Positions 45,627-54,827 of a stretch of DNA of 64,000 nucleotides are shown in pieces (within the stretch, counting starts at the first letter, position 1; every line of letters starts with the position of its first letter). Source of the DNA: Clostridiales bacterium (GTDB lineage: Bacteria; Bacillota; Clostridia; Saccharofermentanales; Saccharofermentanaceae); assembly GCA_017480325.1 (NCBI GenBank), contig JAFVAY010000009.1, forward strand, positions 62,001-126,000. The letters run 5' to 3'. Under the pieces are notes generated by a model. The model did no database searches. It worked only from the letters and a program-made list of their open reading frames with translations, and was not told the DNA's origin. A program made the position numbers and the translations under genes.

Positions 45627-47271
45627 ATAACCCTCCTGCTTTAAGATTTTTCTTTTTCTCGTACATTAGCTGATCCGCATTCTTCTCAGCGTCCTCGAAG
45701 GAATCCTTACCGGGAACATACACGGACTTACCGTAAGCTATCTGCATCGGTATCGGGAAATCCCTTACCTCGTTATACCCGTGCACCTCCTCTTCGAAAA
45801 GCTTAAGCCCCTTCTCATAATCCTTCTCAGAGGCTTCCCCCTCGATAATGACGAAGAATTCGTCTCCGCCTATTCGATAGCATTTACCGTATTTACCGAA
45901 GCTTCTGTCTATTATATTCGCGGCATCAATTATAAATCTGTCGCCTTCCGCATGGCCGTAATTATCGTTGACCTTCTTAAGGTAATTGATATCAAGCTGT
46001 ACCACAACGTATTTGCCGGTCTCGGATGCCTTGATACTGCTCTCGGCTTCAGTAAATGCAAGTCTGTTAAGAAGCCCTGTAAGACCGTCATTATGGGCAA
46101 GCCTGTCCATAGCCTCCGCCTCGGCGCTCTTTCGATTGATCTCCATAAAGTTACTAAGCTCATATCCGGTAAGCACTATTACGAATACGAAGAGTCCTAT
46201 TCTGGTAATAAGAGACGCGTCCTTCGAATCGATAAGATAATATCTGACGCCGTCCATAAGGCCGGAGCACACCAGAAGTCCGAATGCACCCAGCATATAC
46301 TTCATACTCTTATCAACCATACGAGACCTTCTAATATATACGGTAATCATGTAGATAATACTCAGAATACCCAATCCGATCCTGATATGAGTATAGATGA
46401 GAAGGTCGTGATAATCGCATATCTTGAAAGGAACAAGCAGGAATACAGCAACTGTATTGATGCCTACAAGGATAAGATTAATATAGGTTATCTTGGACTT
46501 AAGCAGTCCCGTAACGGATGCGACAAACAAGATCACAGGGACGGGAAGCCACATAAGTGTCAGATGATCCAATACTCTTATCACCGCTGAATTACCGCTT
46601 ATAAGCTGAAGAACTCTTGATCCTGAGCTGGTCCAGATCGCCAGATCAATTGCCACAGTTCCCAAGGATACTGTCTCTACTATTCTGTCCGTATCCTTGT
46701 TAAGCAGAAGACCCATAATAACCAGGGTAATCCCGATTATCATTATGGTAAAGCTGCTTAGGAACTGTATGAATTTATCGGCGATTACAGACTGGAAGAA
46801 GGCTGCTCCCTCCTGAAGCTCCATGCCTCGGAACGTAGTCCATGAATTGCTGATCAAAGGCTGATAAACTATCTTAAGCTCAGTGCTGTTGGCAAATATC
46901 GACAGATCGACCGTATGAGTATAATCCCCATAGTACTTGCCGTATATCTCCAGAAGATCAGGATGAAACTCATATGTGAGAACATCATTAAGATAAACCT
47001 CGAAGAACAGATTGCTTGTCTCGAAGCATAGATCTCTCCCTCTGACCTCTCCGGGTGATACGAGCTTTGTTATAGTGATACTCGCCTCGTCAGTCCGAAG
47101 ATCGGTAAAGTCCACCTCAGTACCGTCCTCGTAGTACCAGCCGTCCGCGAAGGGCTGAACCTTGGCACTTACATTACCTCCGTTGAGCTTATCGGAAAAG
47201 AGCAGGACAAGAAAACCTGCTAGAATTACGCAGATAACAAGATTAAGATCCGCTAATAATCTTCTTCCCAT
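45619..47271 (-). CDS. Diguanylate cyclase with membrane sensor (7TMR-DISM type)
   Basis: Synthesises c-di-GMP. The 550-aa protein has a signal-anchor at about residues 7-24, an extracytoplasmic beta-rich domain (about 30-165), seven or so membrane segments (about 165-370), and a C-terminal GGDEF domain starting at HNDGLTGLLNRLAF with active site RIGGDEFFVI. This is the 7TMR-DISM architecture. The RxxD inhibitory site before GGDEF is missing, so product inhibition may be absent. It is followed by the alanine symporter with an eight-base overlap and preceded by carB without a gap. Confidence 0.9.
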   Translation of the reverse strand: MGRRLLADLNLVICVILAGFLVLLFSDKLNGGNVSAKVQPFADGWYYEDGTEVDFTDLRTDEASITITKLVSPGEVRGRDLCFETSNLFFEVYLNDVLTYEFHPDLLEIYGKYYGDYTHTVDLSIFANSTELKIVYQPLISNSWTTFRGMELQEGAAFFQSVIADKFIQFLSSFTIMIIGITLVIMGLLLNKDTDRIVETVSLGTVAIDLAIWTSSGSRVLQLISGNSAVIRVLDHLTLMWLPVPVILFVASVTGLLKSKITYINLILVGINTVAVFLLVPFKICDYHDLLIYTHIRIGLGILSIIYMITVYIRRSRMVDKSMKYMLGAFGLLVCSGLMDGVRYYLIDSKDASLITRIGLFVFVIVLTGYELSNFMEINRKSAEAEAMDRLAHNDGLTGLLNRLAFTEAESSIKASETGKYVVVQLDINYLKKVNDNYGHAEGDRFIIDAANIIDRSFGKYGKCYRIGGDEFFVIIEGEASEKDYEKGLKLFEEEVHGYNEVRDFPIPMQIAYGKSVYVPGKDSFEDAEKNADQLMYEKKKNLKAGGLYD

Positions 47272-50200
47272 TTACTCGCCGATCTCGGCGTGATAGTCCT
47301 GAAGAGCCTTTACGCCGATATGAGTATTGTTCTTAATTGCCTTTATACCTTCGGCTGACGCCATAGCTGCAGCCATGGTCGTGATGTAAGGAATCTTATG
47401 TCTGATCGCCTCCTTACGGATGTAAGAGTCATCGTGTGTTGATGTCTTGCCGGCAGGAGTGTTGATTATAAGATCGAGCTCGCCGTTGGTGATCATATCT
47501 GTGATATTAGGTCTTCCCTCGTAAAGCTTCTTGACCTTGGTTACAGGGATACCGGCCTCGTTGATCATGTCATAGGTCTTACCTGTAGCGAAGATCTTGA
47601 AGCCGATCTCATTGAAGTCATTTGCGACGGACAGAAGATCGATCTTGTCTCTGTCACATACGGAAAGAAGAAGATTTCCCTCTGTAGGAAGAACTGTCTG
47701 AGTTGCTTCCTGAGCCTTGAAGTAAGCTTCACCCACATTGTCAGATAGTCCTAAGACTTCACCTGTAGAACGCATCTCAGGTCCAAGTACGGGGTCAACC
47801 TCCTGGAACATATTGAAGGGGAATACCGCTTCCTTAACGCCGCAGTGATTGATCTTTTTATTCTTAAGCGCCGGCACGGGAGAGGGTCTTCCTGTGATGG
47901 AAGCGGTCATAATATCGGTAGCAACCTTTACCATGTTGACGGAAGTAACCTTGGAAACAAGAGGCACGGTTCTTGATGCACGGGGGTTAGCCTCAAGAAC
48001 ATATACAATGCCGTCTTCAATAGCATACTGCATATTCATAAGACCCACTACATTCATCTCTACCGCGATCTTCTTGGTGTATTCCCTTATAGTAGCTACC
48101 TGCTCTTCAGTGAGGTTCTGTGAAGGAAGCATGCATGCTGAGTCGCCGGAGTGAACACCTGCGAGCTCGATATGCTCCATAACCGCGGGAACAAAGCACT
48201 CTTTACCGTCAGATATAGCATCAGCCTCGCACTCTGTAGCATGGTGCAGGAATCGGTCGATAAGGATAGGTCGGTCGGGTGTTACACCTTCTGCTGCAGC
48301 CATATAGATCTTCATCATATCATCGTCGTGAACGACTTCCATTCCTCTCCCGCCGAGAACGTAGGAAGGACGAACCATTACGGGGTAGCCGATCTCATTG
48401 GCGATCTTCAAAGCCTCTTCAACTGTGGAAGCCATTCCGGCCTGAGGCATAGGGATCTGAAGCTTATCCATCATAGCGCGGAACAGATCTCTGTCCTCAG
48501 CCAAGTCGATAGTCTCAGGTGATGTACCGAGAATATGGACGCCGTACTTCTTAAGGTCAGCGGCGAGATTAAGAGGAGTCTGTCCGCCGAAGGAAGCGAT
48601 CACGCCCAAAGGCTTTTCCTTCTCATAGATCGCGAGAACATCCTCGAGTGTTAAAGGCTCGAAATAAAGCTTATCGGATGTATCGTAGTCGGTTGATACA
48701 GTCTCCGGGTTGCAGTTAATTATGATCGACTCGAAGCCCAGCTTCTTAAGAGCCAGAGCGGCGTGAACGCAGCAGTAGTCGAACTCTATGCCCTGACCGA
48801 TTCTGTTGGGGCCGCCGCCTAAGATCATGACCTTCTTGTTGTTGCTTACGGGAGACTTGTCCTCCTTGATGTTGTAGGAAGAATAGTAGTATGCCGCATC
48901 CTGTGTACCACTTACGTGTACGCCCTCCCAGGCTTCCTTGATGCCGTAAGAATAGCGGGCATTTCTGATATCCTCCTCGGATACCTCCAGAATCTTCGAA
49001 AGATACTTATCGGAGAATCCGTCGCACTTTGCCTTGTAAAGCACATCCTTGGAGGGAACGCTTCCCTTACCTTCGATAAGAGCATTCTCTTCCTCGATAA
49101 GCTCAACCATCTGCTCCAGGAACCACTTCTTGATCTTAGTAAGCTCGTAGATCTCATCGATGGTAGCACCTTTGCGCAGGGCTTCATAGATAATGAACTG
49201 ACGTTCACTCGAGGGGTACACAAGCTTGGCAAGGAGCTCGTCCTTGGAAAGCTCGTTGAAGTCCTTGGCGTAACCTAAGCCGTAACGGCCGGTCTCGAGA
49301 CTTCTTATCGCCTTCTGGAACGCTTCCTTATAGGTCTTACCGATACTCATTACCTCGCCTACCGCGCGCATCTGGGTACCCAGCTTATCCGAAGCTCCCT
49401 TGAACTTCTCGAAGGCCCATCTCGCGAACTTAATTACAACATAATCGCCATCAGGAACGTACTTATCAAGTGTGCCGTACTTGCCGCAAGGGATCTCATC
49501 AAGTGTAAGACCGCAGGCGAGCATCGCGGATACCAAAGCAATGGGGAAGCCCGTAGCCTTGGACGCAAGCGCCGAAGATCTTGAAGTTCTGGGGTTGATC
49601 TCGATGACTACGGTCCTGTCTGATACAGGATCGTGTGCGAACTGACAGTTACAGCCTCCAATAACCTCGATCGCCTCGACGATCTTATAGGACTGCTCCT
49701 GAAGTCTCTGCTGAACCTCTTCGGAGATAGTAAGCATAGGTGCCGAACAGAAGGAATCACCCGTATGAACTCCGATAGGATCGATGTTCTCGATGAAGCA
49801 GACCGTGATCTTATTGTTCTTGGCGTCTCTTACTACTTCGAGCTCGAGCTCTTCCCATCCTGCGATGGACTCTTCTACGAGAACCTGGTGTATAAGGCTC
49901 GCCTGAAGACCTCTCTCACAGACGGTCTTAAGCTCCTCCACATTATAGACGAGACCGCCGCCTGCACCGCCCATGGTATAGGCAGGTCTTAATACTACCG
50001 GGTAATGAAGCTCCTCAGCGATCTTGACCGCTTCCTCTACCGAGTATGCTTCGTGAGATCTCGGCATCTCGATACCTAAGGAATCCATGGTGTTCTTGAA
50101 CTCTATTCTGTCCTCGCCGCGCTCGATGGCGTCTACCTGAACACCAATTACCTGAACATTGTACTTATCGAGAATACCTGCCTTTGAAAGCTCGGAACAC

Positions 50201-50493
50201 AGATTAAGTCCCGACTGTCCGCCCAGATTAGGGAGAAGTGCGTCGGGCTTTTCCTTTGCAATTATCTGCTCGATCCTGGTGACATTCAAGGGCTCGATGT
50301 AAGTCCTGTCGGCCACGTCAGGGTCCGTCATGATGGTAGCAGGATTGCTGTTCACCAGTACGATCTCATAACCGAGATTCTTCAGGGCTTTACAGGCCTG
50401 AGTTCCCGAATAGTCAAACTCGCACGCCTGACCGATAATGATCGGGCCTGAACCGATGATTAGGATCTTGTTGATGTCTTCTCTCTTGGGCAT
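47272..50493 (-). CDS. carB: Carbamoyl-phosphate synthase large subunit
   Basis: Makes carbamoyl phosphate from bicarbonate, ATP and ammonia from the CarA subunit, for pyrimidine and arginine synthesis. Length 1073 aa. Both ATP-grasp halves are present: the first with IIIGQACEFDYSGTQACKAL and VRPAYTMGGAGGG, the second with VMILGGGPNRIGQGIEFDYCCVHA and VMVRPSYVLGGRGM; the C-terminal MGS-like regulatory domain contains FATGKTYDMIN and LIINTPAG. The carA gene is not in the window. The gene abuts the diguanylate cyclase start. Confidence 0.98.
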   Translation of the reverse strand: MPKREDINKILIIGSGPIIIGQACEFDYSGTQACKALKNLGYEIVLVNSNPATIMTDPDVADRTYIEPLNVTRIEQIIAKEKPDALLPNLGGQSGLNLCSELSKAGILDKYNVQVIGVQVDAIERGEDRIEFKNTMDSLGIEMPRSHEAYSVEEAVKIAEELHYPVVLRPAYTMGGAGGGLVYNVEELKTVCERGLQASLIHQVLVEESIAGWEELELEVVRDAKNNKITVCFIENIDPIGVHTGDSFCSAPMLTISEEVQQRLQEQSYKIVEAIEVIGGCNCQFAHDPVSDRTVVIEINPRTSRSSALASKATGFPIALVSAMLACGLTLDEIPCGKYGTLDKYVPDGDYVVIKFARWAFEKFKGASDKLGTQMRAVGEVMSIGKTYKEAFQKAIRSLETGRYGLGYAKDFNELSKDELLAKLVYPSSERQFIIYEALRKGATIDEIYELTKIKKWFLEQMVELIEEENALIEGKGSVPSKDVLYKAKCDGFSDKYLSKILEVSEEDIRNARYSYGIKEAWEGVHVSGTQDAAYYYSSYNIKEDKSPVSNNKKVMILGGGPNRIGQGIEFDYCCVHAALALKKLGFESIIINCNPETVSTDYDTSDKLYFEPLTLEDVLAIYEKEKPLGVIASFGGQTPLNLAADLKKYGVHILGTSPETIDLAEDRDLFRAMMDKLQIPMPQAGMASTVEEALKIANEIGYPVMVRPSYVLGGRGMEVVHDDDMMKIYMAAAEGVTPDRPILIDRFLHHATECEADAISDGKECFVPAVMEHIELAGVHSGDSACMLPSQNLTEEQVATIREYTKKIAVEMNVVGLMNMQYAIEDGIVYVLEANPRASRTVPLVSKVTSVNMVKVATDIMTASITGRPSPVPALKNKKINHCGVKEAVFPFNMFQEVDPVLGPEMRSTGEVLGLSDNVGEAYFKAQEATQTVLPTEGNLLLSVCDRDKIDLLSVANDFNEIGFKIFATGKTYDMINEAGIPVTKVKKLYEGRPNITDMITNGELDLIINTPAGKTSTHDDSYIRKEAIRHKIPYITTMAAAMASAEGIKAIKNNTHIGVKALQDYHAEIGE

Positions 50494-50523
50494 TTGCTTT
50501 TCCCCCGTATGTATTAAATTGTT

Positions 50524-52029
50524 TTAACCTAGAAGTATGCTTCTTACCTTAGCTTCCATGTCTTCCTTGTCGATAACATCCTTGTGAAGTATCGGCTTGC
50601 TCGACAGATTCTTGATCGCCTCGGGAATCTGAAGTCCGCTCTCGTCCGACAGCTCCTCGATAAGCTCCTCGATACTCTTGTCCTTGCTGTAGCCGTCGCC
50701 TCTCAGCGCATCCATAACAGAAGGCGCGAACTTGAAGGGCGAGGCTGTGGAGGCGAAGACGGTCTTACATTCGTCGCCGGACCTCTGGTGATAGCGGTTA
50801 TAGATGTTGAAGCCGACCGCGGTATGCGTATCCACTACGTTGTCGGTCCTGTCATATACATCAAGTATTGTCTTGGAGACTCCGGTATCATCCGCGAAGC
50901 CACCTACGAAAAGCATCTGCATCCGCTTCAGCGTCTGAGGATCAACCTTGTACACACCCTCGGAATTAAGCTCTTGCATCCACGCCTTGACCTGCTCGGA
51001 ATTGCCGTCCGTTATCTCGAACAGAAGTCTCTCGAGGTTAGACGAGATCAGTATATCCATGGAAGGCGATGTGGTCTTATAGAAATCTCTGTTCCTGTCG
51101 TACTTTCCTGACGAGAAGAAGTCACAGAGCACCTTATTCTTATTAGATGCACAGATAAGTCTGTGAACCGGAATGCCCATCTGCTTAGCGAACCAGGCAG
51201 CCAGAATATTACCGAAGTTGCCCGTCGGAACAACAATATTAATAGCCTCACCCTTCTCTATCTTCTCCTGTCTTAGAAGCTCGACGTAGGAATAGACATA
51301 GTATGCAATCTGCGGAGCCAGACGTCCCCAGTTAATGGAGTTGGCAGAGGAGAGCTTAACGCCGCCCTTAAGAAGCTCCTCGTTGAACTCCTTATCTGCG
51401 AAGATCTTCTTCACTCCGGTCTGAGCATCATCGAAGCATCCGTTGACAGCCACAACATGAGTGTTATCACCGGTAGTGGTGATCATCTGAAGCTTCTGAG
51501 CCTCTGATACTCCACCCGTCGGATAGAAAACGATTATCTCCGTTCCCGGAAGATCCTTAAAGCCTTCCAGCGCAGCCTTGCCGGTATCTCCGGAGGTTGC
51601 CGTGAGGATACATATCTTCTTGTTCTCACCTGTTTTCTTCAAAGAAGCCGTCATAAGATGCGGAAGCATCTGCAATGCAACATCCTTGAAGGCACAAGTA
51701 GGGCCGTGCCAAAGCTCCAGAATGTATTCTCTGTCGTTATAGGAATTAAGCTGCACAAGAGGAACCGGATCCTCTCCCCACTTCTCTTCACTGTAGGCTT
51801 CTCTCGTGTACTCCAGAAGCTCGGACTCGGAGAAATCATCAAGGTACTTAGAAAGAACTCTGGCAGACATCTCACAGAATCTCATATTCTTCATCTGCTC
51901 GATATCCTCATCCGTAAGTGACGGAATGGACTCAGGTACGAACAGACCTCCATCAGGAGCAATTCCTAAGATGATCGCTTCCTGGGCTGTGAACTTACCC
52001 TCATATCCTCTGGTACTAATATACTTCAT
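50524..52029 (-). CDS. thrC: Threonine synthase
   Basis: PLP enzyme converting O-phosphohomoserine to threonine. The 501-aa form belongs to the long class with N-terminal MKYISTRGYEGKFTAQEAIILGIAPDGGLFVPE. The PLP-lysine segment is ELWHGPTCAFKDVALQMLPHLM, and the phosphate/PLP-contacting TATSGDTGKAALEG and PTGNFGNILAAW are intact. The start overlaps the upstream TPR-like gene by four bases (ATGA). It precedes carB. Confidence 0.97.
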   Translation of the reverse strand: MKYISTRGYEGKFTAQEAIILGIAPDGGLFVPESIPSLTDEDIEQMKNMRFCEMSARVLSKYLDDFSESELLEYTREAYSEEKWGEDPVPLVQLNSYNDREYILELWHGPTCAFKDVALQMLPHLMTASLKKTGENKKICILTATSGDTGKAALEGFKDLPGTEIIVFYPTGGVSEAQKLQMITTTGDNTHVVAVNGCFDDAQTGVKKIFADKEFNEELLKGGVKLSSANSINWGRLAPQIAYYVYSYVELLRQEKIEKGEAINIVVPTGNFGNILAAWFAKQMGIPVHRLICASNKNKVLCDFFSSGKYDRNRDFYKTTSPSMDILISSNLERLLFEITDGNSEQVKAWMQELNSEGVYKVDPQTLKRMQMLFVGGFADDTGVSKTILDVYDRTDNVVDTHTAVGFNIYNRYHQRSGDECKTVFASTASPFKFAPSVMDALRGDGYSKDKSIEELIEELSDESGLQIPEAIKNLSSKPILHKDVIDKEDMEAKVRSILLG

Positions 52030-52907
52030 TGTGCTACCTCACTCTCTGCTGTCGTCTGATCTGTTGAAGTCTCCTGTGAAGCATTGCCTGCGCCGTAATT
52101 ATTCGCATAGGCCTCAATGATAGAAGCGACCTCCGGATCTGCCTTATGCTGATCCAGCTGATCTATCAGGAAATCCAATCTGTCAGATGTATCTTTACTG
52201 TTACGGACCGTTGCAACCGTCGGGATAATGACGAAGATCACCAACAAAGCGACCAACGCCACCGCCAACGTGGCAGATACGATCTTAACCGTTAACCTTA
52301 AATTATCGGCGGGAGTTCTGACGCTCTCTACATTGATATCGTCATTCATCTCATCTCCGCCGGAGCTGCTTCTCATCATGATGTCTCTTTTTTCCTTCTC
52401 AGAGGCCATCTTGAAGTCATTACGGCCTGAAGAAGCACGCATCAGGATAGGAGCCTGCATGGCGGTTCTCGCGGCAGGCTTGGAGCTTCCCTCACCCACC
52501 ATAGAAGAGATATCCTTCTTACGCTTACGAACCTCCGGTGCAGGAGCCGGCTCCTGTTCATCTGCTCTTGCCATCTTAATGGCCTCCTGAGCAACGGTTA
52601 AATGCTGCTCGGAAGCAAGAGAATTATTAACTGCATATTCAAGCGCATCTACGGCTCTTCTGAATGAGCCCTCTCTCGCGAGACAAAGCCCATATACAAG
52701 GGCGGTATCTCCCCATGTAGGATACTTGGTTATAAGAGGCTTAAGTATGATCTGTGCGACGTCGGTTCCGTCTCTTTGTGAATTGAGGAGTGCGCGATTA
52801 AACTGCTTAACAGCGTAGGCTTTATCTTCTGTGCTCATGTCATAGAGGATCATATCCTTCTCCTCCATGGGTCGGAGCATCAGCGCCAGTTGTCTGTAAT
52901 CGTGCAT
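52026..52907 (-). CDS. TPR-like single-pass membrane protein, function unknown
   Basis: Unknown 293-aa protein. The first 110 residues are helical and look TPR-like (AYAVKQFNRALLNSQR, ITKYPTWGDTALVYGLCLAREGSFRRAVDALEYAVNN). A polar linker of about 90 residues with KRKKDISSM follows, then one membrane segment (ATLAVALVALLVIFVIIPTVATV, near 215-237) and an extracytoplasmic tail ending Ser/Thr/Glu-rich. Start ATG 52907 has an AGAGG ribosome binding site and overlaps folC by 28 bases. Could be an envelope regulator or secretion-associated protein; not supported further. Confidence 0.65.
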   Translation of the reverse strand: MHDYRQLALMLRPMEEKDMILYDMSTEDKAYAVKQFNRALLNSQRDGTDVAQIILKPLITKYPTWGDTALVYGLCLAREGSFRRAVDALEYAVNNSLASEQHLTVAQEAIKMARADEQEPAPAPEVRKRKKDISSMVGEGSSKPAARTAMQAPILMRASSGRNDFKMASEKEKRDIMMRSSSGGDEMNDDINVESVRTPADNLRLTVKIVSATLAVALVALLVIFVIIPTVATVRNSKDTSDRLDFLIDQLDQHKADPEVASIIEAYANNYGAGNASQETSTDQTTAESEVAQ

Positions 52908-54265
52908 AATTTACCTCTCACTTCGCCTATAAGGTAGAGGGAACCTGTCACCAGTAACGGTATCCCGTCTTCTCTTGTCCTCCGGCAGGCTTCAGACACC
53001 CCTTCCAAGGCGCTGTCAAAGGATAAAGGCATAATCAAGTTATTATACACGAAGCTAATCATTTTAGAAAGAGATTCAGGGTCCATGGTGCGGGGATTAT
53101 TGACCTTCACAGCGTATACCTCACAAGGGTCAAGCCCCGCCTCCTTGTAGGCCCTGAGCATCCCCTCGACATTCTTGTCCGCCATAACACCTATAACCAC
53201 ACGGAATCTCATGTCCTTGAACCGTCCGTTACACATATCCTTCAAGGTACTGACCAAGCTCTCGGCGCACTGCACGTTGTGTCCTCCGTCAAGGATCACC
53301 GCAGGCTCGAGTCTAAGAAGCTCAGCTCTGCCCTTCCATCTGGCAAGGGCTATCCCATCTTGTATAACCTCATACTTAAGGCCGAAGACCTCCTTAAGGA
53401 CTTTTACGGCAAGAGTGGCATTAAGCACCTGGTGCCTGCCCTGAAGGCTTGTCTCATATTCCTCCTCACCTATGGCGAAGATCATCCTTCCGTCATCGGT
53501 AAATCGTGCGATTTCCTCCTGTGCGGGGACAAAGGTCAGAGACGACACTTTATGTGATGTGGCTTCATCGATAATTGTCTGTCGTACCTTGTCCCTAGAG
53601 GTCTTATCAAGAAGCATATGCTCAGGATCAGCGACAAAGGCCGGTACACCTTGCTTGAATATACCCGCCTTCTCGGATGCTATCTGCTCTATGGTATCAC
53701 CGAGACGATCCTGATGATCTAAGCCTATGGAAGTTATTACAGTGGCAAGAGGTGCTTCGATGACATTCGTCGAATCTAGCCTTCCACCGAGTCCCGTCTC
53801 AAGAACCGCCACATCCACCTTCTCGTCCCTGAACCAAAGATAACAAACAGCGGTCATAAGCTCGAATTCCGTAGGGTGCTCGAAGCCGTTAGTGAGCATG
53901 ATCTCTGTCGCCTCCTTGACCTTAGATACATACTCTTCAAGCTTTGCTTCGGGTATCTCGCCTTCGGTCTCGTCTAATGATAAACGTTCAAGTCCGTCAT
54001 GACCGTCAATTATCCTCATTCTCTCGGAGAATCTCTCCAGGAAAGGAGAGGTATAGATTCCCACCTTAAGTCCCGAGGCCGCAAGGCAGGAAGCAATATA
54101 CGTTACTGTAGATCCCTTGCCGTTGGTACCTGCCACATGAACGACCTTAAGATCCTTCTCCGGATTCTCGAGGAGCCAGTCAAGCTCGTACATTCGATCG
54201 AGACCGAGATTGATACCAAACTTCTCAGAATCCTTGATAAACTGCGGTACTTTACTATCAGACAT
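52880..54265 (-). CDS. folC: Bifunctional folylpolyglutamate / dihydrofolate synthase
   Basis: Adds glutamate to dihydropteroate or folates. 461 aa, Mur-ligase fold: ATP loop VAGTNGKGSTVTYIASCL near residue 45, ILDGGHNVQCAESL and the nucleotide motif GLDHQDRLGDTIEQIASEKAGI. Start overlaps the GtrA gene by eight bases. At its 3' end it overlaps the TPR-like gene by 28 bases. Confidence 0.95.
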   Translation of the reverse strand: MSDSKVPQFIKDSEKFGINLGLDRMYELDWLLENPEKDLKVVHVAGTNGKGSTVTYIASCLAASGLKVGIYTSPFLERFSERMRIIDGHDGLERLSLDETEGEIPEAKLEEYVSKVKEATEIMLTNGFEHPTEFELMTAVCYLWFRDEKVDVAVLETGLGGRLDSTNVIEAPLATVITSIGLDHQDRLGDTIEQIASEKAGIFKQGVPAFVADPEHMLLDKTSRDKVRQTIIDEATSHKVSSLTFVPAQEEIARFTDDGRMIFAIGEEEYETSLQGRHQVLNATLAVKVLKEVFGLKYEVIQDGIALARWKGRAELLRLEPAVILDGGHNVQCAESLVSTLKDMCNGRFKDMRFRVVIGVMADKNVEGMLRAYKEAGLDPCEVYAVKVNNPRTMDPESLSKMISFVYNNLIMPLSFDSALEGVSEACRRTREDGIPLLVTGSLYLIGEVRGKLCTITDNWR

Positions 54266-54824
54266 GATCCTCTTCCTTTATATCAAGTTTATCCGTGTTG
54301 ACTACCCTGAACACTATCCATTTACTGATGATAAAATTCATGGCAATCAGGACAATGTTATTCAGAATCTTAATTACGTACAGACATGTACAGTTAAAAC
54401 CCAGCAGCGATATCAAAACATGCTCCTTCGGAAGCTTCAGCAACTTCTCGCTTAAGAAGACCATAAAGGAGAACAACGCTATCTCAATTACCAGAAAGGT
54501 CGAGAATCTTGCCGCAGCAAAGGCAAGAAGCCTTCTTATATGATTTCCTCTGTTTCTGAAGACGAAGACACTGTTGGTCGCATAGGCAGTAAGAATCGTT
54601 ACTATCCACGATACAAATTGTTTAACTACCAGACTTAAGTCATAAGAATATCCGAACACATCTATATTGATGGTCTTTATGAGTATCAGATCCATGATAA
54701 CGAAGGATAAGAAATTTGCCAGTGCCGTAAACACACCGGCAAATGGATACATCAGCAGCTCGCGAAGTCTTTCTTGACCTGCTGTCAGATCGTCACTTCC
54801 GAAGAATAGCTCCTTTGCCTTCAT
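54258..54824 (-). CDS. GtrA-family membrane protein
   Basis: A 188-aa membrane protein with four hydrophobic segments: FAGVFTALANFLSFVIMDLI, VVKQFVSWIVTILTAYATNSVFVF, FAAARFSTFLVIEIALFSFM and a last one. This four-segment pattern with the ATNSVFVFR motif is typical of GtrA proteins, which are thought to help translocate polyprenyl-linked sugars. Glycan or teichoic acid decoration is likely. It is tightly packed between the cohesin-like membrane protein and folC. Confidence 0.85.
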   Translation of the reverse strand: MKAKELFFGSDDLTAGQERLRELLMYPFAGVFTALANFLSFVIMDLILIKTINIDVFGYSYDLSLVVKQFVSWIVTILTAYATNSVFVFRNRGNHIRRLLAFAAARFSTFLVIEIALFSFMVFLSEKLLKLPKEHVLISLLGFNCTCLYVIKILNNIVLIAMNFIISKWIVFRVVNTDKLDIKEEDHV

Positions 54825-54827
54825 ACA

